Part shown: one piece after another, positions 14,238 through 26,479 of the stretch
Numbering within the stretch: the first letter of the stretch is position 1
How the letters are laid out: the number at the start of each line of letters is the position of its first letter
Source: Metopolophium dirhodum
Taxonomy: Eukaryota > Arthropoda > Insecta > Hemiptera > Aphididae
Length of the DNA stretch: 64,000 nucleotides
Reading direction: 5' to 3'
NCBI RefSeq assembly: GCF_019925205.1
Contig: NC_083560.1
Location: 52,870,270-52,934,269 of the forward strand
Made by a program: the position numbers and the translations under genes
Notes under the pieces: generated by a model
The model's input: the letters and a program-made list of their open reading frames with translations, nothing else
What the model was told of the DNA's origin: nothing
The model's database searches: none

Positions 14238-14379
14238 ATCTATATATTATTATTATAAATTATGATGCGAATAAAATGTTATTTTCACGAGTCTTTTTAG
14301 TGAAGTGGTTCATCTTCCAAGTTATTTACCAATTACCATGAAATACCTAAAATATAAGGGTATAATTAGACCAAAAAAG

Positions 14380-14490
14380 TTTTGCACTAGGATTACGACT
14401 ACAGGAGAGTGAAGACAGAGAAAGGTGACGAGAATAGTTGAAGCGGTGAAGGCCCTAAATGGGCTATGAAAGCTAGAAGAAGAAGACAAT
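14380..14490 (+). pseudogene. 3' end of a decayed non-LTR retrotransposon (LINE)
   Basis: The frame ending at TGA 14467-14469 reads RIVEAVKALNGL*. This matches the conserved final residues (EAAKALNGL-type) of many insect LINE reverse-transcriptase ORFs. An in-frame stop at 14410 shows decay. After the stop comes an A/G-rich tail (AGAAGAAGAAGAC) as at LINE 3' ends. Only the last ~100 bases survive; the element is 5'-truncated. Confidence 0.55.
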
Positions 14491-15576
14491 AAGGGACATT
14501 AAGGGTATAATTTATCTATTAATTTATTACTATAAAATATATATTTACATAATATACATATACGTTTCTGCAGCAGTGGTGAATTTTTGTTTTATTTGGA
14601 ATGGTGGGGGGGGGGTGTTGATATTTGTGTACGTTGATTATTATCAAATTAAATATGTTTTGGTATGTCAACCATACCCCCTCAACACTGTAGTTCCATA
14701 ACCATAGCTGTAAGTCACCTTGAAATTCGCTATTTTAACTTTAGTTATTAATGTCGGTATATAAATAACAAATAATGAGTGTCAAAATTTACCAATTTCC
14801 CGATGAGTGTTAAATGTTAATACATATTATATGGAATGTCTCCCCCGTGGATTTATTAATTTAAAATTGGTGGCTGTTACGAGTACCTTTATAAACGTAA
14901 TTCAAATCCCTTTATACCCTAGCTTCATTTAATGGTTATTATAAAATATTTGCAGCTCGCACCTTTTTATGTATTATCATTCCAACAATCACGTAAATAA
15001 CTCAACTTAAATAATGAATTGTTATAAAGGCGGTGGTGGAGTCATATTTTAGTAAAATTTAATAATAATTATTAATTGTCCCGTTTAGTCCGATACCAAG
15101 GTTTAAACAAGTCAATACGACAGTGTAGTTATATTATAATTTATAATAATTATAGTTTTATGAAAATTGATAAACAAAAAAATAATTTGAATATTCATTG
15201 ATTAATAATTTATTAGTCAATTAAATGATTACGATGATCAGGTAAATAAATTTAATCTTATTTTTTATACAGTTTGAACTTTAAATAGGTCTTTTGAATC
15301 ATGTCACATTTGTTTAGTTGCTGTTGGTTTATTTTTCATTAATTATATTTATTGATTTATTATAACACTTTTCAAAACTGTAATGTTATTATTATTATTA
15401 TGTATTTTACTGTATTGTACTATAATATTATTATGTGTTTGATTGAAAACTGAGATAATAATAATTAGCATTTACCGTTTACAATAACAAATAAGATGAC
15501 TTCAAATAAAAGTTAAAAAAATGTATATAATATATTTGTGTATATATACGCGTTTGTGAATAATATAACATTGAAC

Positions 15577-15747
15577 CATAGGCGTAGAATGGGGGAGTGT
15601 TAGGGGGATTTAGCCCCCTTGGAATTTTGGTTAACCCCCTCGTAAATTTTCTTTTACTTACATTTTTAGAAGATATTATGTCGCGTACCAGAAACATTAT
15701 AGGCAAAAGCCGACTCATATAAGTATTTAGTTCATCACGCCTATATG
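15577..15747. mobile_element. hAT-like MITE, CATAGGCGT family, copy 1
   Basis: A 171-bp element with ends CATAGGCGTAG and CACGCCTATATG (reverse complement CATATAGGCGTG). It is flanked by perfect 8-bp duplications CATTGAAC at 15569-15576 and 15748-15755. The interior has G-runs and a short GGGGG..CCCCC foldback. It shares clear similarity with 26094-26241 (TGTAGAATGGGGGAG-like start, CCCCTGGAATTTTG middle, TAGTTACATTTT-like and TCACGC end). Confidence 0.8.
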
Positions 15748-16246
15748 CATTGAACGTGTTGTATATAATGTGATACTGTATTATGATAAGGACATTGATA
15801 ATAAGTATTATGATAACAGTCACATTATTCTGTTATGTTATGAGCACCACAAAATCATGTAACGTTATGCTCAATTATGTTTTAATAAAGAATAAAGTAT
15901 AAAATTGTGTATGGTGATCTTAATACGCTAAGACCAACAAAGGATAAAGACAGAACAGAACACTTCTCGCTTTTCAGTGGCCACAGTTGCCCCTATATAC
16001 ACGGGTTTTCCAATTCAGGCACGGCTTCGTGTGGAGTCCGCGTCGTTGTGATGTTGCGATATTATTGTTGCTCGCATAATATATTCTGAAAATATATTAT
16101 CAACATGGTTATCGTAATTGGATGGCTCTCGTTTGGGATATTTCATTCACGGGCCATCATACGCATCTTACTATCATTAAAAGTGTAGCTTTACGATAGT
16201 ATTGTGCGTGCGCAGAACGACGGCGGGGAGGATGACACAATAATGA

Positions 16247-16334
16247 TTATACCAAAAATATGAAGGATATGACGGTGGCGATGACGATGAAGTAGACGAG
16301 GGCAGGGGGCGACTGCACGAGGAACACGATTTGC
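16247..16334 (-). CDS. Exon-like block encoding a hydrophobic segment
   Basis: Minus strand, after a pyrimidine-containing acceptor (GTTGTCCGGTAG|), 28 codons are open to a TAA. They start QIVFLVQSPPALVYF and continue with about 13 more apolar residues. Many codons end in C (TTC, ATC, GTC), as in expressed genes. The opposite strand also reads openly as an acidic, Gly/Asp/Glu-rich segment (YEGYDGGDDDEVDEGRG), and both come from an imperfect GATGAC repeat. The pattern may therefore be a repeat artefact. A GTATAA that could act as a donor overlaps the end of the frame. Unidentified. Confidence 0.15.
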
Positions 16335-19300
16335 CTACCGGACAACACTCGGGTGCATTATGATTGCTGTTCGATGACAAACGACGTGTCGGCCGACGTT
16401 AGCTGAACAGTAAATCACCGGCACTCGGCGGCGATTCACTCGGACCCGCGTGAGTTGCCCGTGAAATGTACTCCTTCGTACACGCTGTGTCCGGTATTTT
16501 TATTTTTGTTCATCATTATGTACGTCTTGTCATATATATATATATATATTATAATATATTATAATATGCGTATGGTTTTTTTTTTACCTTCTATACGCGC
16601 GGTCACCCGGTCTCGATTTTGCTGCAGCGATATTCCTGTTGTTTTTCGCTATTTATTTCGTTATTATTATTGTTCGTTATACCTATATTTGAATAATACA
16701 TATTATTTTGAATAATTACCCGAACGCACGGAAACGTGCGATACCACAACGCTGTGTTATAATAATAATATTATTATATAGGTTCGACTTGCTAGCTGGT
16801 CCTATATAAGATTTTTTTCAGTTGTTTACGTGTTTTACGCGAAATCGACGCGGCCCGTAAACTACATAACAATATATAATATATTATACATACATAAAAC
16901 TATTATATATATATATTTATATATCGTGTGATGATATTAATATGTTTTGCTAGTGAACATCAGACATTATGCAAATGTGAATACGAATAATAAAAAAATA
17001 TGAATATTATATACTATAATATTATATATGCGCGTGAAAAATGAGTATAATATTTTAAAATTACGTGGCAATGAAAATATCCAATTTTGCTGGCCGAGGA
17101 ATGTGTGCTTGTTTTTGGGACATTATCCGCGGTTTGTGATAGAAGCGAAACGTCCCTATAATACGCCATGGACAAAACCTATAAACTAGTATGCCATAGT
17201 TATAATTACCTATATTTAAAATCCAAATTCTTACGAGCTCGTACGGTTATTGTAGAAAACCTTCGAGTATTTTCGACGTATATTTTGTATAATATATTAA
17301 TTTATTCGAAATATTTATTAAAGGTGTCATATTATTTTTAAAGTGACGATTTTTGGCGATGATGCAAATAGATATTTTTCCGTATAGGTCAACAGCTTTA
17401 ATATGAATACACTGATTTCATAGTTCGTTTTATCATGACACAACCACATACTATATAATATTATTATTATGTTTATGTAGTAGAGCCTCTTTGTTTTTCA
17501 TGTCTACTATAACGACTAATATTTTATAAAAAAAAAAACACCATTCAGTTAATTGTATAAAAGTTGGCTCCTTTTTAATGGTTAAATAGTTATATTACAT
17601 AATAGAAAAGAACTGATAAAAAGACATTGCAAATCTCAGTTTACCAGTGACATAGCATATTATACATACAACAATTATTTTTTAACCGGCCACACAAGTA
17701 AAAATATAAACATAAAAATTGTGATTCGTCTTGTGTCCGTGTACAATAATTATATAGTAATAACGTTAGTTGGCTGAATATACTTCGGTAGCTTGGATGA
17801 AAGTATTTCAATTGGTTTCAAATGTTTCAATTATAATAAACAATAGATACACAACACGAATTACGATGAAATGCGTATAGGTATGCCTCAGCTATAATAT
17901 TCGTTGCATTTATTGCACATAATTATTGTTATATTGTACTGTGCATTGGTGCAGCGTGAGTCACAATAAATGCCTTACAGGATTACCATTGCCAATGGGC
18001 TTGTCTCTTCTGATAAAATCGTGCGCCTGACACTTTTATAGTTGAATATTAAACAAACTAAATTACGAATGATTAAAAGACCCATTGCATTTCGCAATTC
18101 GAGGAAAATATATTTTAATTTTGCTAATAATAATAATAATAATATGATTGCGTTCACGTGGGGGTAATACACGGTGATTTATTTATGTACGAGAGTTCAG
18201 AGTTCTGATGTTTTTATGATCGTTTAGTTTATTAGCTTGACATTGACATGACTACACGAGAATAAAAAAAAAAACCACTCTACGGCTAATACCGAGTATT
18301 ATTAAGACATAAAACTCGGTATCTTTGAATCTTCGCATAACAAACGGCGGAGGTAGGTTTGTACGTCCTAGTTAGTATATGTTGTATCTGTATATTATGT
18401 ATATATTTATATGTATAAATAGTACACTGTATAAATATAATATTATTGTGTACAATATGTAGTAAAATATTATGCGAATTATCAATTTTTAATAGCTTGG
18501 ATATGTTATGTCTTTGGATTTTTCCGAGTAATTTCAACGAGAGGTGTTTGCTCAACGCGAAACCAGACTACAGCCGAGTTTAAGAATATTTATAGTCATG
18601 TCAAATTGCTGATCTAAATACAATAATAATAAGTGTTTCGTGAATAAAGCAGATATACCTAATATTAAATGGTGTGCGCTAATGCAGTACCTACCCAATG
18701 TTATATACCTCTGTCATTAAACTTGCTTTTAAGACAGTTAATTAATATTTTAATACTTACGTCCTACGTTATTGAGCTCAAATATACGCGAGGAAAGATG
18801 TACTGATAAAAGTTTCAGGACAATTACCGTGGGGAAAAAAGTAATTGAAAACTTTAAGAGCTTTTAGTCTTGCGTTGATTTCCAACTGTATAAGCTGACC
18901 AACATATTTAAGTTATTTTACCCCGTCTTTAGAAAAAATGTGAAGGTAAATTACTGCAATAAAAATGCACAAAAAAATAAAAAAATAAATTTAAATACAC
19001 CGATTCGCATTAACATGCATTAGTGTCACATTATGTAACTAAATAAATTAAATAATATAAACGTAATTTTTATGCTCATATTATTGTATCTGCCTTCGTG
19101 TATAGCGTTTAATGATTGCAATTTAAATAATCTATTAACGTTGTTCATATCGGATGTTGATAATTTAAATTACGAAATCGGTTGTTGGTTTTATATTTAT
19201 ATTGACATCGAATGAGTTGCGAATCGACTATTATTTCACTCCCAAATGATTTAAACGTAATAGCTGGTGTTAAGCTTATAAAATATGAACGAAAAATCCG

Positions 19301-20599
19301 TACTGGAAAACGAAGTCTGGATAGTGTGATTGGCATGGGGTGGTATCGAAAAAATTCTCGTAAAAAAATTATTTCTTAATGTCAAAATGTTTTTGAGCTA
19401 ATTAAATTTTTAAATGTATGTCAACGGTCATCAGACATTATATTTTGTTGTGACCGTGTATGGTCTTCATTCAGGAGCAAAATCAATCTGTGTTAGCTTT
19501 TCAGTAACCTAATAATATTATACGTAGTAATTATTAGAAATAATATTACCTACCAAATTCTATACCATTATGTGTTGTTCTATGAGATATATTTGATCGT
19601 ACTTCAAAAAGGTTCAAGACGCGTAAAGAAACAATTAGAAAAAAAAACAATAATGATCGCCAAATAATAATAATGAGCCCCGTCTGCTCGTATAGGTCCA
19701 GTGGACACCATTTATTATAGCATTATAAATACTCGCATATTTGTAATCCCTGTGCTCGTATTAGACATTATCTTTTATTTATATAATTTATTTACCTCCG
19801 ACGCCGAATAACAAAACTCGTTTACCGCGATAAGTGTAGTCTGCGTGCGTGCAAGCCGCGGTATTCGCTATAAAAATTCGGTAAAAAAAAAAAAAATTAA
19901 AAAATAGGTATAATATAAAATATTATAAAAAAAATCGTTTTTTGCCTCGTTATGTCGGCAGAAATTTGATAAATGTTTTATTCGCGTCGATCTAAACGAA
20001 ATTTAATCACTGTGGTCGGGCACATAATAATAAATAAATATATAAGGGCACCCCGCAGTCCGTCGCCGCCAATATGAATCACGAAGTCGGCGGCGGCGAC
20101 TGTGTAAGTGATGTAACCGCCGTGTATCAGTAGTCGTGTATGTGTACAAATAAGAATTACGAAACTAATAAATAAATTCAACCCCGATTCACGTGGAAGG
20201 GTACAAAGAATAATACAAAAATAAAAAAAAAACCTACAAAAACGCGGTATGTTGTTTAATGACACCCGGCACGATGGTTAATTTAATATCTATCGGATAG
20301 TCCGCTGTTCAGTGCCGGACACGTCAGAATCATAAATCCTAACCGAGTATAATAAAATCAACAATTATTATTTTCACCTGTGTAACCTGAACCACCGCAG
20401 TCGATGTGCCCTTTTCTCTTCCCGTTCGCGCGCGTTGGTACTCATATAACATAATATAATATACCTGTATGGCTGTATAACATTAATATTTATTATTACT
20501 GATATTGTATGTATAATACATAGAGGTGTTGGTACATATATCTCTATATTATATAAAAAAAAGTTTTGTTTTTTTTTTCATGTTCCACATAATATAAAA
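16335..20599. other. Mostly A+T-rich, no gene
   Basis: A CpG-richer leader-like patch at 16380-16490 ends at a possible GTGAGT donor (16451). Another G+C-rich patch at 20382-20440 has a minus-strand donor (CACAG|GTGAAA) with all three frames open, hence uninformative. The rest is A+T-rich without landmarks. Confidence 0.45.
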
Positions 20600-20730
20600 C
20601 AGTGAAACCTCGATAAGTCGAAATTCAAGGGAAATTAAATTCTTTCGACTTGTTTTTGACTTACTGAGGTTAAGTTAGGTTAGATCTGGAAAGCGAACGG
20701 CATTTATTTCGACCAATTGAGGTCCCACTG
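20600..20730. mobile_element. pogo/Tigger-like MITE, 131 bp
   Basis: The ends CAGTGAAACCTCGATAAGTC and (reverse complement) CAGTGGGACCTCAATTGGTC are good inverted repeats of the pogo/Tigger type, both followed by GAAAT. TA follows the right end; the left flank is AA, so the TA duplication has decayed. No coding capacity. Confidence 0.7.
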
Positions 20731-20739
20731 TAATTGCCG

Positions 20740-20885
20740 CGGCAAACAAAAAAAAATTAGGCGGGTAAATGGATGTCGCTCTGCTGTACAGTAGGTTACG
20801 AGTGGGTCACTGTAATGGATGGTATTAAATTTGAATTCAATGAAAAACGATTCTGTGCGGAGGCGGTTTGTCAGTGTGGACATTT
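20740..20885 (+). repeat. Dispersed repeat R1, copy 1
   Basis: Contains ACTGTAATGGATGGTATTAA, ATTTGAATTCAATGAAAAAC and GATTCTGTGCGGAGGCGGTT, shared with the copies at 22365, 30905 and 38921. It begins right after the MITE at 20600. No ORF. Following sequence to about 21240 also resembles 31480-31575. Confidence 0.6.
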
Positions 20886-22322
20886 CATATAATGTGTATA
20901 CCTATTGTTATTACTTATTATTAATACGGTAGCTGGTAAGTTGAATTAATATTATAAAATTACAACAAAATAAATAAAGTTATTCTTGGTTATTTAATAT
21001 GTAATTTTGTCAAAATTTGAACATGAAATAACTATTAAAAAGACTGTGTTTTTATATTTTTTGGTTACAGAATAATCTACTTATGTGGAACCTTGTTTTA
21101 AACTTTCAATCCTTAGCCATAAAAGTTGAACATTTTATATATATTTATAAGTGCAAAATAAATTTAAATTTTTAATTTAAAAATTCTGTCAACATTTTAA
21201 CTTTAAATGCTTATAAATAATAATTGTGCATCGAATCCTTCATACCTAATAAACAGATTTTTTTTACAGTTCTTCCAACAATTTAAGAATATAAAATTAC
21301 ACAATATGCACAAGTTTTTTTTATAGTTGTTTTAACTTGAAATCATGAACACTTGTAAGTTATTTTCTATTTAAAAATGTAGAACATTTTCAATTCTTTT
21401 AACTAATGCTTGAAAATATAATAAATTCAAAGTACAATAAGTATAAGTACATATTATATGTTTTTGTATACCATAAAAAAAAAACATCTCAAATATACCT
21501 AGTTACCTAGTTACACATGTAACTAAGTTTTAGTTTTAGACAGTTCAAATTTTGATTGATTTATAAAATAGTATTTATAGGGTCTTAAAACTTATTGCTT
21601 CACCGTATGCATATTATAATATCATTTATAAAACATAATACAATTTAAAAAATTGATATAAAATGTTCTACAAAATTATATTAACAACATTCAACGGTAG
21701 TACCTATTATTATATGAAATTACCGCATGATGATTGTAATATAAATAAATTATTATTATTACAATTTAAAAAGTTAATAGTGGCCGCCCGATGGACTTGC
21801 AAAATTTCAAAAATGGGATTACAAATACTTACTAATCTTTAGTTTTCATTTGATACCGATTTCGAATTTCTGGGTCTAAACGGATGGACTACGTGATGTT
21901 TTAATTATAATAAAAACTAGAAATAGACTAGAAATAGAGAAATAATTTGCAAAATAATGGCATAGATTTTAAAAAAAAATCCAGTACTTAGGTAGGCTAG
22001 TTTCACGAATTTAAAAAAATGTCAAACTTCTTTATTAGGTATTATAGGTACCTACTACTATACTAGGTAATATAAAATATATAAATAGGTATATTGAAAA
22101 ATAGGATGTAAATTATGTAAAGTTTACCCTGTCAGTCTAACAGTAGGTTAGATCGAAACTAAAAAATTTGCCAATATTTTGTAAAATAATTTTTGCGTGG
22201 ACCCACCTTATGTTTTCCACCCAAAAAATGGTTGTTGCTTGTAATATTTTAATAACTGTTTTGAAAATTAAAAAAAACCAATTTGAAATTTTTCGTATTT
22301 TCGAATTGATTAGGCTAAGTCC

Positions 22323-22340
22323 GGGGGGGGGGGGGGGGGG
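22323..22340. repeat. Run of 18 G
   Basis: Uninterrupted G18 in A+T-rich DNA, beside R1 copy 2. It is the longest G/C homopolymer in the window; the next are C12 at 45203-45214 and G10 at 14606-14615. Confidence 0.95.
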
Positions 22341-22364
22341 CACAAACATGACGCCGGCTGACGC

Positions 22365-22470
22365 ACACCATTTACGCTGACAATCGTTTATTGTAGAAAT
22401 CAAATTTAACACATCCATTACACTATAACAATGTCCTACTCAATTACTCAATAACGAGGTACGCATTTAA
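22365..22470 (-). repeat. Dispersed repeat R1, copy 2, inverted
   Basis: On the minus strand it reads ATTGAGTAGGACATTG, then GTGTAATGGATGTGTTAAAT, TTGATTTC and ATAAACGATTGTCAGCG. This aligns with the copies at 20740 and 38921. The 18-G run at 22323-22340 lies just past its minus-strand 3' side. Confidence 0.58.
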
Positions 22471-23511
22471 CACCTATATAGTTACAATACAGCGATTTCC
22501 CCGGTTTTTCCATTAAAACTATCAAAGAAAATAGTTTTTTGTGCTTGACACATTAATACACATTGTTATACATATTACTAAACACGATGAACATAATTAT
22601 TAATTATTATTATTATTTAATTATACGCATCATTAGAAGTTTTTAAGCCTTCCTTCAGTATTTCGTCCCAGACACTCGTATTTATTTTAAATTTAAATCG
22701 TTGTACAGCAATAATTATTATTCCTTGTCTTTGTTAGATTAAATCGTTCAACAGCATTAATTATTATGCAGTTTTTAGATTTAGGCTTTACGTAGGATAT
22801 ATTAAATATTATTAACTGGTTGGTGACCACGAATCATTTAAAAATTAAGTAGGTAGTCACTTGTCTGGTAGAGTATATATAATAATAACATATTTTATGT
22901 TACACATACCATAATAATATTATTAGGTTTATAGAACGACTATTTTAATTTATTTATTTTGGCGTATAAATTAATTAATTGTCGGTCTTGTAGAATAATA
23001 ATCCACTGCTTTATAAACTATAATGTAATATATATTCATGATAATTTTTCTTAAAAATGCATAAGATCTGAGTCTGGACATTATCTATTATAATATATTA
23101 TACATTATACGATTCGGCTTCCTATTGATTTGTGCTTATACGTTATTATCTCCCTTGATCTTTTAAACCAACATACTTTTTCATTAATAATATACCTTTT
23201 TTTATACATAATATGTACCTGTACACGCAAGATACATTATTCAAATGATTATATTCCCAAAATACCAAAATACTTCAGATACATTTTAAAAACGTTTCAG
23301 TGACGATAATGTTTTAAAATATTTCAGATTTTATTGAACTAGAAAAAATGTTAATGTAATAAGTATAATTGTGAAATAAATTATTATAACCTGTTTATTT
23401 TAATAGTATGAAATATTTCAAATTTGAAACTTTCATCCTTTTTGAAATATTTTAATAAAATATTGAAAAATATATTATTTAATTTTGTGTTTTTTGGTAC
23501 TATGTTTTATA

Positions 23512-23752
23512 AAATCATCACTAGATGGTAAGACTGATTTCATACCTGATTAGTTATTATCAATATTTAATTTCCGATCACGATGTAGAGAATATATATA
23601 TATAAGATAGATAATTAATTTAATTATTAAAATATAATTTATGCAATGTACGATCTAACTATGTAAGCAATATTTCTATAACATTTTCCACTTAAAATTT
23701 AACTAAGTAGAGGTGGTTATTGCACTTTATACTATAGTTTTAAATTAAAATT
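23512..23752 (+). repeat. Dispersed repeat R2, copy 1
   Basis: Shares with 30680-30886 the order AAATCAT..TAGATGGT, TTATCAATATTT, TTTCCGAT, ATGCAATGTA, AGCAATATTTC, ATAACATTTTCCACT, ATTTAACTAAGTAGAG and AGTTTTAAATTAAAATT. An insertion of TATA-rich sequence lies in the middle. No ORF. Confidence 0.6.
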
Positions 23753-24080
23753 TGATTTTTATTTTTCATTAAAAATAAATATTTCAAAAAAATAAATTTC
23801 ACGACATTTTAGAACCCCATAACCTAAACGTAAAAATTCAACGTTAAGTAATATTAAATAGGTATAATAATGTATTAATATAATATGAATATCTAATATA
23901 AATATCAATAAAAACAACATAATATTTTAACGAGTTACAGACAACATACAAAGTAAAATATGTTTACTTCAAGTTCACTACTTATCTATAATTTGATTTG
24001 CAATAAATCGATTTTTAAATGATAAATATTTGCGTACAGTGTACCTATTGTATTTACATAATACATCATTTTTCATAATT

Positions 24081-24254
24081 CAGTGGATTCCGCTTGATGT
24101 GGACACGTTGGGATTAAATACTCGTTTTCCCACATTAAGCGATTGGCGATGTAAAGTGACAGTTAGTTAGTATACATTGGGATTGAGATCATTTTTCCCG
24201 TGTTGCTCGGATAACCCCATATTAACCGGAGCCCACATTAGGCGAAATCCACTG
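24081..24254. mobile_element. pogo/Tigger-like MITE, 174 bp
   Basis: The ends CAGTGGATTCCGCTTGATGT and (reverse complement) CAGTGGATTTCGCCTAATGT match at 17 of 20. TA follows on the right; the left flank is TT. The interior has two diverged GGGATT..TTTTCCC words. It is distinct in sequence from the 20600 element. Confidence 0.7.
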
Positions 24255-25457
24255 TATTATGGTTTAGGTATAGATATAATATTATATAGTCATAATTATA
24301 TAATACGACGTTATATATATAGATACCTGCCTATAGTTCGATCAGTCGGCGCACACAGCTCGTCATGAAGAATTCGCGCCGAGAGAGACTGTAATAGTAC
24401 CTACATATTATTGCAGCGTGGTAATAATATAATGTAAAGTCTCGTAAAATTATAAACGCATCTTATATGCAATTTTATATTGCCGGCGGTTTGTTTTTTA
24501 CAATCGTTTTTCATTCGATACAAATTGTTACACGAAAGATAACACGGTTTTCAATTATGCCATTAACTACAGAGTACCTATATAATATATTATGTATATG
24601 TAGGTACTTTTGCGGGTACGACGCGCGTGTGTTATAATAATGCGATGCGCCTAATGTTATTCGGAAAATGTATGTATGTAAATTCGCGAAGAATTAATGT
24701 CCGTTACTTGTTGGCTGTTACAGCTGTTACTGCCAGTTGTACGTGTACCTGTTGTACATAAAGGCATTTTCGTGTAACGCTTCTCGAGGACAAAAAATAA
24801 AATAAAAAAATAAAACAAAGCGAATCATACGATTTATATTATTATTATACCCACCTGTGGTCCGTGATTTTTCTCGTATTGCCGACGACGCCGCACGCGT
24901 TGCGATGTAATGTGTGAAACACGGCTGTAAATGACTTTCGGTCGTATGCGCGTTTTTTAATCGGACAAACATCGAACCGGTGTGGTCCGCCGGTGTACGT
25001 AATATTACTATTGTATATAATATCTATATATATTATATTGTATACACATTTTTATATAATATATAGACTGATATATGGGCACACCGCGAGCACTCACGCG
25101 TTTCTATGTATATTTTTATACGCGAGCATCCAGCGAGTAGTTAATGAGATATAATATACATGAATGTATGTGTATGTATATGTATAAACAAAATTAATAA
25201 CACTCTCTCGGCCAGTGGAGACGCGGACGAGGAGGTGTATCGTTTATCCCGCGTCGCGGTCGGCTTGTGCGAGAAGAACGAGTGGAAGAAGAAAAAAGTT
25301 CGGTTGAATTTTTTTATTTTTATTCTTTCGAACGGTTTCGTATTATACACATATTATTATTATATAGATAGGTATACCTATAATACGTGTTGGCGCTGTT
25401 ACAAACGTAAAAATAAATGCAACACCGTTTTAATTAAACGTTAATGCGCGCGCCGGC

Positions 25458-25525
25458 CAAAGCTATAATATAGGTATACATAATATTATGTATATAAATA
25501 TTATACACATACACTTATAGCTTTG
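25458..25525. repeat. 68-base foldback with perfect 11-bp outer stem
   Basis: CAAAGCTATAA at 25458-25468 pairs with TTATAGCTTTG at 25515-25525. The inner bases also pair partly, and the 5' half contains the palindrome TACATAATATTATGTA. The size is like a small-RNA precursor hairpin, though A+T palindromes are common here. Confidence 0.7.
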
Positions 25526-26093
25526 TGTATTATCACTTTAAGGTGACGTGAGTAACGCCTTACTAAATCATAATAACAGTCGTAGGTACACAGTTGCGTC
25601 GCTGTACTTACATAGGTACTACATAATGTACCTATATAACGTTTTGAAGAAAAAAACAATCGACCTTACCTCTATTGGTTATTAATAATTAGTTTCGACT
25701 CTGGGCAACGGTCAATTACTGCGTTACGGAGGTAGGTACGCACTACGCCGCCGCACGTATCTATATAATAATATAATGTTGGTGTGATCGTTGTTATTAA
25801 AAACAAATACACTACAGACCGATTGTATTATTGTCATGTGTTTGTCCCTCATTCGCGCGAGATCGACGATGGTCCAGTGCACTAATAATATAGGTCACGG
25901 AATCAGCAGGTCTTACATTTATGCAGACGTGTACAACAGCAGTGTGTTAAAAATGATAATCTATAATATAAATTATGTGAAAACCGTCGTTGGGAGTACG
26001 ATAATGATCTTTTACGATATATAGGTATTACCTTTTTATTGCGTATACAATATACGTCTTGTTGGTGAAACTAGTGTCATAGGTGGCTTAGCC

Positions 26094-26241
26094 CTTAGGT
26101 GTAGAATGGGGGAGGGTATAAGAGGGCTATATCCCCCTGGAATTTTGTTTAGCCCCCATCCCGTACATTTTTTTTAGTTACATTTTGGAATTTATGTTCT
26201 GTATCAGATTTGTTTCCCCTATATACATAAATCACGCTATG
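26094..26241. mobile_element. hAT-like MITE, CATAGGCGT family, copy 2
   Basis: Second copy of the 15577 element, same orientation, about 148 bp. It starts CTTAGGTGTAGAATGGGGG and ends TCACGCTATG. It is flanked by perfect target duplications GCTTAGCC at 26086-26093 and 26242-26249. It ends 0.24 kb before the independent element at 26480. Confidence 0.78.
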
Positions 26242-26479
26242 GCTTAGCCTAACAGACTACAGACATATAAGTTTATAAGCGCTCTCCAACGTTTTTTTTG
26301 TCTAGTCGAGTTTATGCCTAAATTGTTCTAAAGTAAATCAAAATTAGTACACCCGAAATAAAATATTTTTTGCAGTAGGTATACAGTATATAATAATATA
26401 TTAGGTATAATATTTATCCAGAGACCTACCTATAAACCTATAATAGAAAATAGTAATGTAAACTTAATTATAAATATAC

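Noticed and set aside
14575..14695. CAGTGGTG ... CAACACTG as MITE ends around a G10 run
   Set aside because: Inverted match is only about eight bases and the flanks do not show a duplication.
24184..24200. TGAGATCATTTTTC resembling bantam miRNA
   Set aside because: It lies inside the MITE at 24081-24254 and diverges after the seed.
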